From positions 55,524-119,523 of the forward strand of contig NZ_JABBND010000022.1 in NCBI RefSeq assembly GCF_012933465.1: a stretch of DNA of 64,000 nucleotides, given 5' to 3'. The notes below the pieces were generated by a model. It was given only the letters and a program-made list of their open reading frames with translations, made no database searches and was not told the origin of the DNA. Source of the DNA: Actinomycetospora sp. TBRC 11914 (GTDB lineage Bacteria > Actinomycetota > Actinomycetes > Mycobacteriales > Pseudonocardiaceae). Both the position numbers and the translations under genes were made by a program. Below are positions 27,533 to 38,609 of the stretch, in pieces (position 1 is the stretch's first letter; each line of letters begins with the position of its first letter).

Positions 27533-28813
27533 ATGGCCCGCGACGCCCCAGGTGCTCCCGCGTCGGGCCCGGCGGCGTCGGGGACGGTGCTCGACGGCCG
27601 GTACCGCGTCGGGGAGGTGCTCGCCCGCGGTGGCATGTCGACGGTGCACCGCGGCACCGACACCCGGCTCGACCGGCCGGTGGCGATCAAGATCATGGAG
27701 CCGTCGCTCGCCTCGGACCCCACCTTCGTGCGGCGCTTCGAGCGGGAGGCGCGGGCGGCGGCCCGCCTCTCCCACCCGGGGATCGTCGCGGTGCACGACC
27801 AGGGGCGCCACGAGGACGGCACCGTCTTCCTCGTCCTCGAGCTCGTGGAGGGCGGCACGCTGCGCGACGTGATCCGCGAGCAGGTGCGGCTGGCCCCGGC
27901 GACGGCGCTCACGGTGGTGGAGACGGTGCTCGCGGCGCTGCGGGTGGCGCACCGGCAGGGGCTGGTGCACCGCGACGTGAAGCCGGAGAACGTGCTGGTC
28001 TCGCGGTCGGGCCAGCTCAAGGTGGCCGACTTCGGGCTGGTGGCCGCCGCGTGGGACGGCGCCGCCGACGGGTCGCTGGACACCGGCGGGTCCACGTCCG
28101 ACGACCTCATCCTCGGCACCGCCGCCTACCTCGCGCCCGAGCAGGTGCAGAGTGGGCGCACCGACGAGCGCAGCGACGTCTACGCGGCCGGGATCGTGCT
28201 GTACGAGCTGCTCACCGGCGTCCCGCCGCACGGCGGGGACACCGCGCTGGCGGTGGCGTACCGGCACGTGAACGTCGACGTGCCCGCCCCGTCGACCCGC
28301 GCCCCGGGCATCCCCCGGGCGCTTGACCGGCTGGTCCTCGCGGCCACCGCCCGCGACCCCGACGAGCGCCTCGCCTCGGCGGCGGCGTTCCTCGAAGAGG
28401 CCCGGCGGGCACGCCGGGAGGACTCTCTGCCCTTCTCACCGGTCACGCCGCCGCGACGGCCCCGTGTCGGTGCGGCCGCCCCGCCGCCGCGGACCGGGAC
28501 GCGACGGTTCACCGGCCCGACCCCCCGCCGCGCCGCCGAGGAGGAGGCGCCACCCCCGCGCGAGGAGCCCGAGGAGCCGGAGGACCTCGACGAGGCCGGG
28601 CCGGAGCCCGACGACGAGCCCGACGACGACCGCCCCCGCGACGGGGCGGCCCGGGGCCACGTCGACGGGGTCGGGGACCGCGTGGAGCGCCACGCCCGGC
28701 GTCGGGACCGCATCCGTTCCCGCCGGATCTTCGCCGCGTGGGTGGTGCTGGTGGGCGCGGCGACGACCGCGGCCGGGTTCGCCGGGTGGTTCCTGGGTGC
28801 CGGAGGCCCGTGA
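27533..28813 (+). CDS. pknL: Ser/Thr protein kinase PknL
   Basis: A 426-residue membrane-anchored kinase. The kinase domain is about 22-285: glycine loop EVLARGGMSTVHRG, Lys in PVAIKIME, HRDVKPENVL, ADFGLV, and APEQVQSGRTDERSDVYAAG. A Pro/Glu/Asp-rich linker (about 300-385) precedes one membrane helix (FAAWVVLVGAATTAAGFAGW) near the C-terminus with almost no extracellular part. Lack of PASTA repeats and the Rv2175c-type neighbour identify it as PknL. A family A palindrome follows the stop. Confidence 0.92.
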   Translation: MARDAPGAPASGPAASGTVLDGRYRVGEVLARGGMSTVHRGTDTRLDRPVAIKIMEPSLASDPTFVRRFEREARAAARLSHPGIVAVHDQGRHEDGTVFLVLELVEGGTLRDVIREQVRLAPATALTVVETVLAALRVAHRQGLVHRDVKPENVLVSRSGQLKVADFGLVAAAWDGAADGSLDTGGSTSDDLILGTAAYLAPEQVQSGRTDERSDVYAAGIVLYELLTGVPPHGGDTALAVAYRHVNVDVPAPSTRAPGIPRALDRLVLAATARDPDERLASAAAFLEEARRARREDSLPFSPVTPPRRPRVGAAAPPPRTGTRRFTGPTPRRAAEEEAPPPREEPEEPEDLDEAGPEPDDEPDDDRPRDGAARGHVDGVGDRVERHARRRDRIRSRRIFAAWVVLVGAATTAAGFAGWFLGAGGP

Positions 28814-28850
28814 GCACTAACTGTCGGTATAGCGACAGTGAGTGCTCACG
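28809..28850. repeat. Palindromic repeat, family A copy 2
   Basis: CGTGAGCACT (28809-28818) pairs with AGTGCTCACG (28841-28850), and CTGTCG (28821-28826) with CGACAG (28833-28838), around the loop GTATAG. It lies between convergent pknL and aroG, where it could act as a two-way terminator. Confidence 0.88.
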
Positions 28851-28864
28851 AGGGCTCCGCCCAC

Positions 28865-31241
<2,377 letters not shown>

Positions 31242-31281
31242 GCCGATCACCCTGCCACGCGGCGGATCCCGGCCGGGGGGG

Positions 31282-31815
31282 TCAGCGCCGGGCGTCACGC
31301 CCCTCGACGTCGGCCATGCCCAGCTCCCGCCAGCGGGCGTCGATGACCTCCCACTTGCGCAGGTTGTGGCGGGCGTCGGCCAGGGCGTCGTGGGCGTCGT
31401 CGGGCGGGGTGGGCAGGGCGGGGCGCCCGACGTCGTCCCAGCGCTGCCGCAGGTCGCGGGTGAAGCGGGGCAGGGCGCGCGGCAGGTCGGGCATCGCACC
31501 CCAGAGCTGGGCGATGACGACGTGGTCGTACGGCGCGTTCCACGCCCACAGCTCGACGTCGCCGCCGCCCGCCGTCACGAACTCGTAGAAGCCCTCGCGG
31601 ATCTGCAGGCGGCTGCGCCACACCGGGTCCGAGCTCGGCGGCAGCTTGTCGAGCACGTTCTTGCGCACCCACGGGCCGGCCCGCAGCGGGTCGAACTGGC
31701 GGGAGACCGCGTAGAACTCCCGGCCGGTCTCGTCGACGGCGCCGAGGGAGACGAGCTCGATGGTCGTCCCGTCCTCGATGAACTCGCAGTCGTAGAAGAT
31801 CCGTGCCACGGGCAC
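31282..31815 (-). CDS. RNase AS-type 3'-5' exoribonuclease
   Basis: A 177-residue DEDDh exonuclease like Rv2179c, which degrades adenylate-rich RNA. Catalytic motifs: FYDCEFIEDG (Asp/Glu), WNAPYDHVVIAQLWG (Asp), and HDALADARHNL (His/Asp). LVSLGAVDETGREFYAVSRQ FDP is the conserved family block. GTG 31815 has GGGGGA 6 nt upstream; a GTG two codons later is possible. Position between plsC and the dehydrogenase matches mycobacterial order. Confidence 0.92.
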   Translation of the reverse strand: MPVARIFYDCEFIEDGTTIELVSLGAVDETGREFYAVSRQFDPLRAGPWVRKNVLDKLPPSSDPVWRSRLQIREGFYEFVTAGGGDVELWAWNAPYDHVVIAQLWGAMPDLPRALPRFTRDLRQRWDDVGRPALPTPPDDAHDALADARHNLRKWEVIDARWRELGMADVEGRDARR

Positions 31816-31848
31816 CGATTGTCCCCCACCCGGTACGCGCGGTGCCGC

Positions 31849-32541
31849 TCAGGCGGCCCGGTCCGACGAGCCCTCCTCCTTCGCCTTGGAGGCGTACACG
31901 TCGACGTACTCCTGCCCGGAGAGCTCCATCAGCGCGTACATGACCTCGTCGGTGATGGCGCGCTCCACCTGACGGTCGTCGGGGATGTCGAAGTAGCGGG
32001 AGAAGTCGATCGGCTCGCCGATCACGATCCGGATCTTCACCGGCCGCCAGAAGCGGGAGCCGACGGGGTTCGCGCGGTCGGTGCCGACCATGGCCACCGG
32101 CACGACCGGGACCCGTGCCTCGAGCGCCATGCGCGCCACCCCGGTGCGGCCCTTGTAGAGCCGGCCGTCGGGCGAGCGGGTGCCCTCGGGATAGATGCCG
32201 AAGAGCCGGCCCTCGCGCAGCACGCCGATGCCGGTGTCGAGCGCCGCGCGGGCGGCGCGGCCGTTGCCGCGCTCGATCGGCACCTGGCCCATGCCGGTGA
32301 AGAACCAGCGCTGCAGGGTGCCGATCGGACCCGGCGTCGTGAAGTACTCCGCCTTGGCCGGGAAGGCCATGCGCCGGGGCACCATGAGCGGCAGGACGAA
32401 GGAGTCGATCACGGCCAGGTGGTTCGACGCGACGAGCGCGCCGCCGGTGCGCGGCAGGTTGTCCGCGCCGCGCACCTCCGGGCGGAACGCCAGGCGCATC
32501 AGCGGCCCGAGGAACACCCACTTCATCAGCCAGTAGAGCAC
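31849..32541 (-). CDS. plsC: 1-acylglycerol-3-phosphate acyltransferase (PlsC-like)
   Basis: A 230-residue membrane-associated acyltransferase. Catalytic NHLAVID (HX4D), GQVPIERGN, and EGTRSPDG are the family motifs. It makes phosphatidic acid in phospholipid synthesis (Rv2182c type). GTG 32541 was chosen for the GAGGAGGGAG 4 nt upstream; a longer open frame upstream lacks conservation. Divergent from the lipase gene across 220 bp. Confidence 0.92.
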   Translation of the reverse strand: MLYWLMKWVFLGPLMRLAFRPEVRGADNLPRTGGALVASNHLAVIDSFVLPLMVPRRMAFPAKAEYFTTPGPIGTLQRWFFTGMGQVPIERGNGRAARAALDTGIGVLREGRLFGIYPEGTRSPDGRLYKGRTGVARMALEARVPVVPVAMVGTDRANPVGSRFWRPVKIRIVIGEPIDFSRYFDIPDDRQVERAITDEVMYALMELSGQEYVDVYASKAKEEGSSDRAA

Positions 32542-32762
32542 CGTTCTCCCTCCTCGCCTCCCGCGGAGACCCCGGATGTCGCAGCGTAGGCAGGCGGGTC
32601 GGGGCCGACAACGACGTGGAGTCGTACCCCTCACGCGACCGTGTGCCGACATCACCACCGGTTCGGGCACCTGGCCGTATCGCGCGCGTGTGGGACGTGC
32701 CACGATGTCGACGGGCGGCGGGAGTGCTCGGCGCCCGGACGACCCTGGTGCTGGAGGCGCTC

Positions 32763-33575
32763 GTGCCCGTGATGCTCGGGGCGGAGCCGTTCTCCGCCGA
32801 CCCCCCGGGCGAGCCCGGGATCGGCGTGGTCCTCTCCCACGGCTTCACCGGCACCCCGCAGAGCATGCGGCCGTGGGGCGAGCACCTGGCCGCCCAGGGC
32901 TTCGCCGTCCGCGGCCCGCGCCTGCCCGGCCACGGCACGCACTGGCGCGACATGCAGGCCACCCGCTGGCCCGACTGGTACGGCGAGCTCTCCCGCGCGG
33001 TCGACGAGCTGGCGGCGCGGTGCCGCTCGGTGTTCGTCTTCGGGCTGTCGATGGGCGGCACGCTCACGCTGCGCCTGGCCGAGGAGTACGGCGACGCGAT
33101 CGCCGGGATCTGCCTGGTCAACCCCTCGGTGACGACGCTGCGCCGCGACGCCGCGTTCGCCCGCCACCTCGCCCGGTTCTGGCCGTGGGCGAGCGCGGTC
33201 GCGAACGACGTCGCCAAGCCGGGGGTGACCGAGCTCGCGTACGACCGGGTGCCGCTGCGGGCCTTCGTCTCCCTCACCGAGCTGTGGGACGTCGTCCGCG
33301 CCGACCTCGGCCGGGTGCGCCAGCCGGTGCTGCTCTACCGCTCGACCGCCGACCACGTCGTCGAGCCCGTGAACGCCCGCCTGGTGCTCGACGGCGTCTC
33401 CTCGACCGACGTCACCGAGGTCGTCCTGCACGACAGCTACCACGTCGCGACCCTCGACCACGACGCCCCGACGATCTTCGAGGGCAGCACCGCGTTCGCC
33501 CGGCGCCTCGACGCCGCACGCGCCGGCACGACCAGCCCGACACCCACCGGCACGACCGCAGGGAACCCCGCATGA
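32763..33575 (+). CDS. Alpha/beta hydrolase (lipase/carboxylesterase)
   Basis: A 270-residue hydrolase. The oxyanion segment LSHGFTGTPQSMRPWGEHLA, nucleophile motif FGLSMGG (GxSxG), Asp in STADHVVEP and His in HDSYHVATLDHD complete the triad. The profile resembles Est30-like carboxylesterases and monoacylglycerol lipases. GTG 32763 has GGAGG 5 nt upstream. Beside an acyltransferase, a role in lipid turnover is likely but not proven. Its TGA overlaps the next gene (ATGA). Confidence 0.87.
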   Translation: MPVMLGAEPFSADPPGEPGIGVVLSHGFTGTPQSMRPWGEHLAAQGFAVRGPRLPGHGTHWRDMQATRWPDWYGELSRAVDELAARCRSVFVFGLSMGGTLTLRLAEEYGDAIAGICLVNPSVTTLRRDAAFARHLARFWPWASAVANDVAKPGVTELAYDRVPLRAFVSLTELWDVVRADLGRVRQPVLLYRSTADHVVEPVNARLVLDGVSSTDVTEVVLHDSYHVATLDHDAPTIFEGSTAFARRLDAARAGTTSPTPTGTTAGNPA

Positions 33576-34213
33576 GCTCGCCCGACCCCGAGGACACCCC
33601 CCGGCCGGAGACTCCCCGCCGCCCCGACGGGTCCCCGGCCGACGCCCGGCGCTTCGAGCTGCCCGAGGACGTCGACGCGGAGTTCGCGGCGATCGTGGCC
33701 GAGTGGGCGGGCACCGACGCCCCGCGCTGGCCGGACGGCTCGACGGACTCCCCCGACGACGGCCCCTCCTCGGGCCTCGGCCTCGCGACGCCCCCGCAGG
33801 GCCAGCCGGAGGCCCACCCGGAGCGCCGCCCCGGCGACCTGTTCGAGGCGGGGCCCCCGGTGACGCCGCCCGAGGCGCCCCCGGTCGCGCGGCCCCGCGA
33901 CCCGGGCACGCCGACCCCGCCGCCGCGCCGCGAGGTCACCCCGGAGCCGTCCGGCACCCCCGACCACGACCACTACGTGCCGCCCGAGCCGCCGCCGCTG
34001 CCGCGCATCGGGCTCTCCAGCCTGCTCGGCCTGCTGCTCCTCGTCGTCGGGGTGGTGCTGCTCGCGCTGCCCGCCCTGGTCGGCGGCGGGTTCGCCGGGC
34101 TCGGCATCGTGCCGGGGCTGCTGGCGATGGCGGCCGGCCTGGGCTGGCTGGTGGTCGGGATGCGGCGCCCGTCCGACGACGCTGGGTCGGGGCCCGACGA
34201 GGGCGTCCTCTAG
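33572..34213 (+). CDS. Hypothetical membrane protein, proline-rich
   Basis: A 213-residue protein. Residues 1-145 are Pro/Asp-rich and probably disordered, with one short conserved-looking block (RRFELPEDVDAEFAAIVAEW). Two adjacent hydrophobic helices follow (about LLGLLLLVVGVVLLALPALV and GIVPGLLAMAAGLGWLVVG) and a short acidic tail. It overlaps the lipase gene and is probably co-translated. Function unknown. Confidence 0.75.
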   Translation: MSSPDPEDTPRPETPRRPDGSPADARRFELPEDVDAEFAAIVAEWAGTDAPRWPDGSTDSPDDGPSSGLGLATPPQGQPEAHPERRPGDLFEAGPPVTPPEAPPVARPRDPGTPTPPPRREVTPEPSGTPDHDHYVPPEPPPLPRIGLSSLLGLLLLVVGVVLLALPALVGGGFAGLGIVPGLLAMAAGLGWLVVGMRRPSDDAGSGPDEGVL

Positions 34214-34227
34214 GTGGCCTCCGGCCT

Positions 34228-34269
34228 CGTGAGCACTCACTGTCGGTATAGCGACACGTAGTGCTCACG
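34228..34269. repeat. Palindromic repeat, family A copy 3
   Basis: CGTGAGCACT (34228-34237) pairs with AGTGCTCACG (34260-34269); TGTCG (34241-34245) pairs with CGACA (34252-34256) around GTATAG. It lies between convergent genes and overlaps the last 5 bases of the ROK kinase gene. Confidence 0.86.
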
Positions 34270-35227
34270 GGCGCGGAGCGCACCTCTCGCGGGCGTCGAG
34301 CGCGGCGCCGATCATGCCGGCGTCCCCGCCCAGCACCGCGGGCCGCACCCGCGCGAGCTTCCGGTGCCCCCGGCCGGTGATCTCCTCGCCGTAGGTGCGC
34401 ACGGCGTCGTCGAGGAAGAGGTCGGCCGAGGCGGAGACCTCGCCGCCGATGACGACGACGTCGGGGTCGAACACGTCGGCGACGAGCGCGAGCCCCCGCC
34501 CGAGCCAGCTGGCGAAGTCGGCGACCACGCGCCGGGCGAGCGCGTCGCCGGCCGCCGCGGCGTGGGCCACGTCGCGGCCGGTCAGCGGCAGCCCGCGCTC
34601 CCAGGAGGCCCGCAGCGTCGTGAAGTCCTCGCCGGCGGAGACGAGCTCGTCGGCGCCGGTCCCGAGGGCGGTCCCGCTGCAGTAGCGCTCGAAGCAGCCC
34701 CGCTTGCCGCACGGGCACGGGCGCCCGCCCGGCACGAGCACGAGGTGCCCCAGCTCGGGCGCGACGCCGAACCCGCCCCGGAAGACCGTGCCCCCGACGA
34801 GCAGCGCCGCGCCGATGCCGGTGCCGAGCGCGACGAGGACCGCGACCCGCGCGCCGGCGGCGGCCCCCACCCGGTGCTCGGCGAGCCCGGCGGCGTTGGC
34901 GTCGTGCTCGAGGGTCACCGGCAGCTCGAGGCGCTCGGACATGCGGGCGACGACGGGTTCGTCGCGCCAGGGCAGGTGGGCGCCGAAGGAGACCGAGCGG
35001 CGGTCCGGGTCGACGAAACCGGCCACCGCGAGCCCGACCGCGGCGACCTCGGCGCCGTCCGCGCGCGCCTCGCCGACGAGGTGCCCGACGAGGCCCGCGA
35101 CGGTGTCGTCGAGCTCGCGCGGTGCGCGGGGGGTGGCGGCGACGCGGGTGGTGAGCAGGGTCCCGTCGGCGTCCACGAGGCCGGCCTTCGCCGTGGTGCC
35201 GCCGACGTCGACGCCGACGGTCAGCAC
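34265..35227 (-). CDS. glk: ROK family glucokinase
   Basis: A 320-residue sugar kinase: ATP motif VGVDVGGTTAKAGLVD at the N-terminus, LEHDANAAGLAEH with the catalytic Asp, GTGIGAALLVGG, and the zinc-binding CPCGKRGCFERYCSG of ROK kinases. Glucokinase is the best guess since no DNA-binding domain is present. GTG 35227 overlaps the upstream gene by 7 bp. Last gene of a minus-strand run SRPBCC - ArsA - CxxC protein - this gene. Stop codon sits inside a family A repeat. Confidence 0.88.
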   Translation of the reverse strand: MLTVGVDVGGTTAKAGLVDADGTLLTTRVAATPRAPRELDDTVAGLVGHLVGEARADGAEVAAVGLAVAGFVDPDRRSVSFGAHLPWRDEPVVARMSERLELPVTLEHDANAAGLAEHRVGAAAGARVAVLVALGTGIGAALLVGGTVFRGGFGVAPELGHLVLVPGGRPCPCGKRGCFERYCSGTALGTGADELVSAGEDFTTLRASWERGLPLTGRDVAHAAAAGDALARRVVADFASWLGRGLALVADVFDPDVVVIGGEVSASADLFLDDAVRTYGEEITGRGHRKLARVRPAVLGGDAGMIGAALDARERCAPRP

Positions 35228-35955
35228 GGCCGCGGCCGGCGTCGGACGGGGATCCGCTGGACGCCGCGCGTGGGACGGGTGGGCGCCGGGCTCGCCGAGG
35301 TGCGGGTCCCGGTGGCCACGGGCGCCGTCGTGGGCGCCGGGGCCGGAGTGGGGGCCGGCGGCGGGGGTTCCGCACCGGCCGGGGACGCGCCCGCGGACCC
35401 GTGGCGGGGGCTCGGGCGCGGACCGCGCTTGCCGGTGGGTCGTTCCGGGGCCGGCCGCGGGCCGTCGTCGGGACCCGGTGGCGCGGGCGCCGCCGGCTCG
35501 GGGTCGAAGTGCGCGTGCGGGGCGACGTCCCAGGGCACCTCGCGGTCGGGCTCCGGGGGGCGCGGCGCGTCGGACCCGGTGCTGCCGGCGTGCCCGTGCC
35601 CGGGCTGCTCGTGCCCGGGCTGCTCGTGCCCGGGCTGCTCGTGCCCCGGCTGCTCGTGGACGTGGGCCTGGACGAGCAGGCGCAGGACCACCAGGAGCGC
35701 GGAGGCCTGCTCCGCGAGGTGGGCGGTGAGCTCCGGCTGTTCCCCGCGCACCGCCGCGATCAGCGCGCACACCGGGCACCAGGTGCAGGGACCCGCGCTC
35801 TGCCGGGGCCGCGCGGCGGCGTCGGGACGCGCCGTGGCGACGCCGTCGACCCGGGTGCCGACCCAGTCCAGCAGCGCCGTCGCCGTCGCGCGCGCCTCGC
35901 GGGAGAGCCGCTCGCGCGCCTCCCGGTCGGCCTCGCCTCCCCCCGGCCCGGTCAC
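35221..35955 (-). CDS. Hypothetical protein with CTWCPVC and EQPGH repeats
   Basis: A 244-residue protein in the Rv2183c slot. The conserved part is residues 10-98, with CTWCPVCALIAAVRGEQPEL (Cys57, 60, 63) and a helix HLAEQASALLVVLRLLVQ. It is followed by a His-rich stretch: HVH then four EQPGH units (101-120) and GHGHAG, encoded by a 15-bp tandem repeat near 35599-35660. The remaining 120 residues are Pro/Ala-rich. Metal binding by the Cys and His clusters is plausible but inferred. Start GTG 35955, one base after the ArsA stop. Confidence 0.7.
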   Translation of the reverse strand: MTGPGGGEADREARERLSREARATATALLDWVGTRVDGVATARPDAAARPRQSAGPCTWCPVCALIAAVRGEQPELTAHLAEQASALLVVLRLLVQAHVHEQPGHEQPGHEQPGHEQPGHGHAGSTGSDAPRPPEPDREVPWDVAPHAHFDPEPAAPAPPGPDDGPRPAPERPTGKRGPRPSPRHGSAGASPAGAEPPPPAPTPAPAPTTAPVATGTRTSASPAPTRPTRGVQRIPVRRRPRPC

Positions 35956-35956
35956 G

Positions 35957-37192
35957 TCACTGCATCCAGACGGACGGGTCGGGCCGGAAGGCGACGGACA
36001 GCACGTCGTCGTCGAGGTCGGCGCCGATCACGTCGCACCGGCGCAGCACCGGCGGGAGCGCCACGGTGCGGCGGCGTCCGGCGACGGTCACCGCGAGCTC
36101 GTCCCCGATGCGCGCGAGGTCGACGTCGCCGTCGCCGATCCCGGGCACCTGCAGGTCGAGCACGTACTCGCTGTCGGCCGACGTCCCCTCCCCCGCGGTC
36201 CGGCGCAGCTCCAGCAGCGGGCGGGCGCACCCGCCCTCGAGGGGGTCGTCGTCGCCGTAGAGGTCGTCGGCCAGGGCGGCGAGCTCCTCCGGCCCCACCG
36301 GCTCCCCCGCCCGGTGACCCACGGTGCGCACCGGGATGCCCATCCCCGCCGTCAGCTCCTCGAGCTCGGCGAGCACCTCGTCCTGCTCGCGCCGCCGCTC
36401 GCGCATCCAGGTGGCGGCGGCGCCGCGGCCGGTGCCCGGGTCCGGGACGAGGCGGTTGGCGACGACGCCGTCGACGTGCAGTTCGTGCAGCGCGAGCGCG
36501 GTCAGGGTGCGGCGGGTCTCGGCGGCGACCACCCGCTCCGGGGTGAGCACGAGCCGGATGGTGGTGGTCGACCGGTCGGCGAGCAGGGCCCGCAGACCGG
36601 AGAGCTGCTCGGCCAGCCGCGAGAGCGCCGCCGCCGCGGCGTCCCACCGCGCGACCTGCGCGCCGCTGCCCGCCAGGCCGGCCAGCACCCCGCGCACCGC
36701 GCGGCGGTGGGCCGGGAACAGGCGCTCCAGGTAGCCGCCGACGGCCTCGGGCAGGCTGAGGAGCCGCAGCGTCTCGGCCGTCGGCCCGCAGTCGACGACG
36801 ACGACCTCCCACGGCCCGTCCTCGGTCGCGCGCCGGACCTGCTCGAGCGCCAGCAGCTCCTCGACGCCCGGGAGGACGGTCAGCTCGTCGGCGACGAGCT
36901 CCTCGACGCCGGCGCCCGCCAGCAGCGTCCGCAGCTGCGCCCGCAACGGCTCCCACGCCTCGTCGACGAGCGCGCGGGTGTCGACGTGGGCGGCGGACAG
37001 CCCGGGCAGGGCCGTGCTGACCTCGGTCGGTTCCCCGCCGAGGTCGGCGGAGAACGCGTCGCCCAGCGAGTGGGCCGGGTCCGTCGAGAGCACCAGGACC
37101 TTGCGTCCCGAGCGTGCGAGCGCCACCGCCGTCGCGGCGGCGGTGGTCGTCTTGCCGACCCCGCCCTTGCCGGTGAAGAGCAGGACGCGCAC
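35957..37192 (-). CDS. ArsA/Get3-like ATPase (Rv2184c type)
   Basis: A 411-residue P-loop ATPase. It has FTGKGGVGKTTTAAA at residues 6-20, STDPAHSLGDAF (switch I-like), and VVVVDCGPTAETLRLL (switch II). A C-terminal small beta domain with VLDLQVPGIGDGDVDLARIG and ELAVTVAGRRRTVALP resembles the alpha-crystallin-like tail of bacterial ArsA homologues. No arsB or arsenic genes are near, so an anion pump role is unlikely. GTG 37192 overlaps the SRPBCC stop by one base. Confidence 0.88.
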   Translation of the reverse strand: MRVLLFTGKGGVGKTTTAAATAVALARSGRKVLVLSTDPAHSLGDAFSADLGGEPTEVSTALPGLSAAHVDTRALVDEAWEPLRAQLRTLLAGAGVEELVADELTVLPGVEELLALEQVRRATEDGPWEVVVVDCGPTAETLRLLSLPEAVGGYLERLFPAHRRAVRGVLAGLAGSGAQVARWDAAAAALSRLAEQLSGLRALLADRSTTTIRLVLTPERVVAAETRRTLTALALHELHVDGVVANRLVPDPGTGRGAAATWMRERRREQDEVLAELEELTAGMGIPVRTVGHRAGEPVGPEELAALADDLYGDDDPLEGGCARPLLELRRTAGEGTSADSEYVLDLQVPGIGDGDVDLARIGDELAVTVAGRRRTVALPPVLRRCDVIGADLDDDVLSVAFRPDPSVWMQ

Positions 37193-37620
37193 TAGCTCTC
37201 CACGCGTCGCTTGAGGCCGGTGAGCGCCGTGTCCATGATCCTCTTCTCGGCGCGGCGCTTGATCAGCCCGGGCATGGGGACCGCCAGGTCCACCGACAGC
37301 GTGTAGGTCACGGTGGTCTCCTCCTCGGAGCCCTCGAGGCGGTAGCGCCCCCGCTGGCCGCGCTGCATCTGGCCCGAGACCAGGTCCCAGGTGACGCCGT
37401 CGTCGACCCAGTCGTAGGCCAGCACGTAGGTGTCCTTGATCGGACCGGCGTCGAGGGTGAACCGGACCTGCTCGGGTCGGCCCTCGTCATCGTTGGTGAG
37501 GACCTTCGCCGAGGTGATGGAGTCCGCCCACTCCGGGTAGGAGGGGAAGTCGGCGATCACGTCGAGCACCGCCGCCGGACCGGCCGCGATGGTGATGGAC
37601 TGTGTCGACTCGTCCGCCAT
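37192..37620 (-). CDS. SRPBCC (polyketide cyclase-like) protein, Rv2185c type
   Basis: A 142-residue START-like/SRPBCC protein with a hydrophobic cavity fold: AAVLDVIADFPSYPEWADSI, TYVLAYDWVDDGVTWDLVSG, and a C-terminal helix GLIKRRAEKRIMDTALTGLK. It is the first gene of the unit with the ArsA ATPase (1-bp overlap), the same pairing as Rv2185c-Rv2184c. It may carry a lipid-like ligand; no enzyme activity can be assigned. Confidence 0.9.
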   Translation of the reverse strand: MADESTQSITIAAGPAAVLDVIADFPSYPEWADSITSAKVLTNDDEGRPEQVRFTLDAGPIKDTYVLAYDWVDDGVTWDLVSGQMQRGQRGRYRLEGSEEETTVTYTLSVDLAVPMPGLIKRRAEKRIMDTALTGLKRRVES

Positions 37621-37740
37621 GGCGCGGAAGGTTACCGTCGCGTCCCGTCCCGCTCGTCCCCGCCGTCACCCAGGCCACGCCAGGGGTGGCGCGACGCATC
37701 TCACGCGTGATCACGGCGGCCGGCCGACCCGCGATCCCGG

Positions 37741-38541
37741 TCACCACCGGACCACGGCGGCGGTGCCGCGGCGCCGGAAATGTCCGACGTTGACGCATTC
37801 GGTGGTGCCGATGCGCATCCTCGTGGTGAGCGGGGCGTGCACGTGCCCGAAGAGCGCCAGCCGCGGCCGGTGAGCACGGACGTGCTCGAGCAGGGCCGGC
37901 GACGTCAGCTCGTGGGTGCGGGCGACGACGTCGTAGGCCAGCTCGGCGACGGCGGGCGGCGCGTGGCTGCAGAGCACGTCGACGGGGCCGAGCGCCTCGA
38001 CGGCGGCCGTGTAGTCGGCGGCGCCGCGCATGTAGGAGCGGAAGATCCGGGCCCGCGGCTCCACCCCCGACGGGAGCGGCACCCCGCCGACGAAGCCGAC
38101 GCGCCGGTCGCCGATCTCGACCACCTCGCCGTCGACCGCCTGCAGCTGCGGGTGCTTCGCGAGGAACTCCGGCCACAGCTCGGGGACGTCGACGTTGCCC
38201 GGGATCAGCCAGACGGGGACGTCGAAGGACCCGAGCACGGCGAACATCTGCTCGTAGCGCCGGCGCACGGCGGCCTCGACCTGGGCGGCCGGATCGTCGA
38301 CGTCGGCCCACAGCGCCCGGGTGTACTCCCGCAGCGCGCCCGGGCCGCCCTCGGCGCGCAGCCGGGCGAACTCGACGGTGGCGTCCGACCCGAGGAGCTC
38401 GGCGAGGATCCCCTGGGTCGGCTCGTCGTAGTCGACGAAGTCGAGGAGGTCGCCGAGCACGAGCAGGCCCTCGGCGCCCTCGGCGGCGCGGGCGAGGTCG
38501 GTGGCGTTGCCGTGGATGTCGGAGACGACATGAACGAGCAC
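37741..38541 (-). CDS. Metallophosphoesterase
   Basis: A 266-residue calcineurin-like phosphoesterase. Metal ligands: VVSDIHGN (DxH), LVLGDLLDF (GD), PGNVDVPELWP (GN), LCSHAPP and FGHVHAP (GHxH). Only a few family members have known substrates. GTG 38541. No clear operon partner; the SRPBCC gene upstream is 55 bp away on the same strand. Confidence 0.9.
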   Translation of the reverse strand: MLVHVVSDIHGNATDLARAAEGAEGLLVLGDLLDFVDYDEPTQGILAELLGSDATVEFARLRAEGGPGALREYTRALWADVDDPAAQVEAAVRRRYEQMFAVLGSFDVPVWLIPGNVDVPELWPEFLAKHPQLQAVDGEVVEIGDRRVGFVGGVPLPSGVEPRARIFRSYMRGAADYTAAVEALGPVDVLCSHAPPAVAELAYDVVARTHELTSPALLEHVRAHRPRLALFGHVHAPLTTRMRIGTTECVNVGHFRRRGTAAVVRW

Positions 38542-38561
38542 GGTCGGGCACGTCCTCCGGG

Positions 38562-38609
38562 TCGTCAGGCGGGGGCCTCGTCAGGCGGGGGTCTCGTCAG
38601 GCGGGGGTC
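38562..38609. repeat. 16-bp tandem repeat, three copies
   Basis: TCGTCAGGCGGGGGNC begins at 38562, 38578 and 38594. The third copy contains the stop codon of the SRPBCC gene, so the other copies lie in its 3' untranslated region. Probably replication slippage. Confidence 0.8.
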
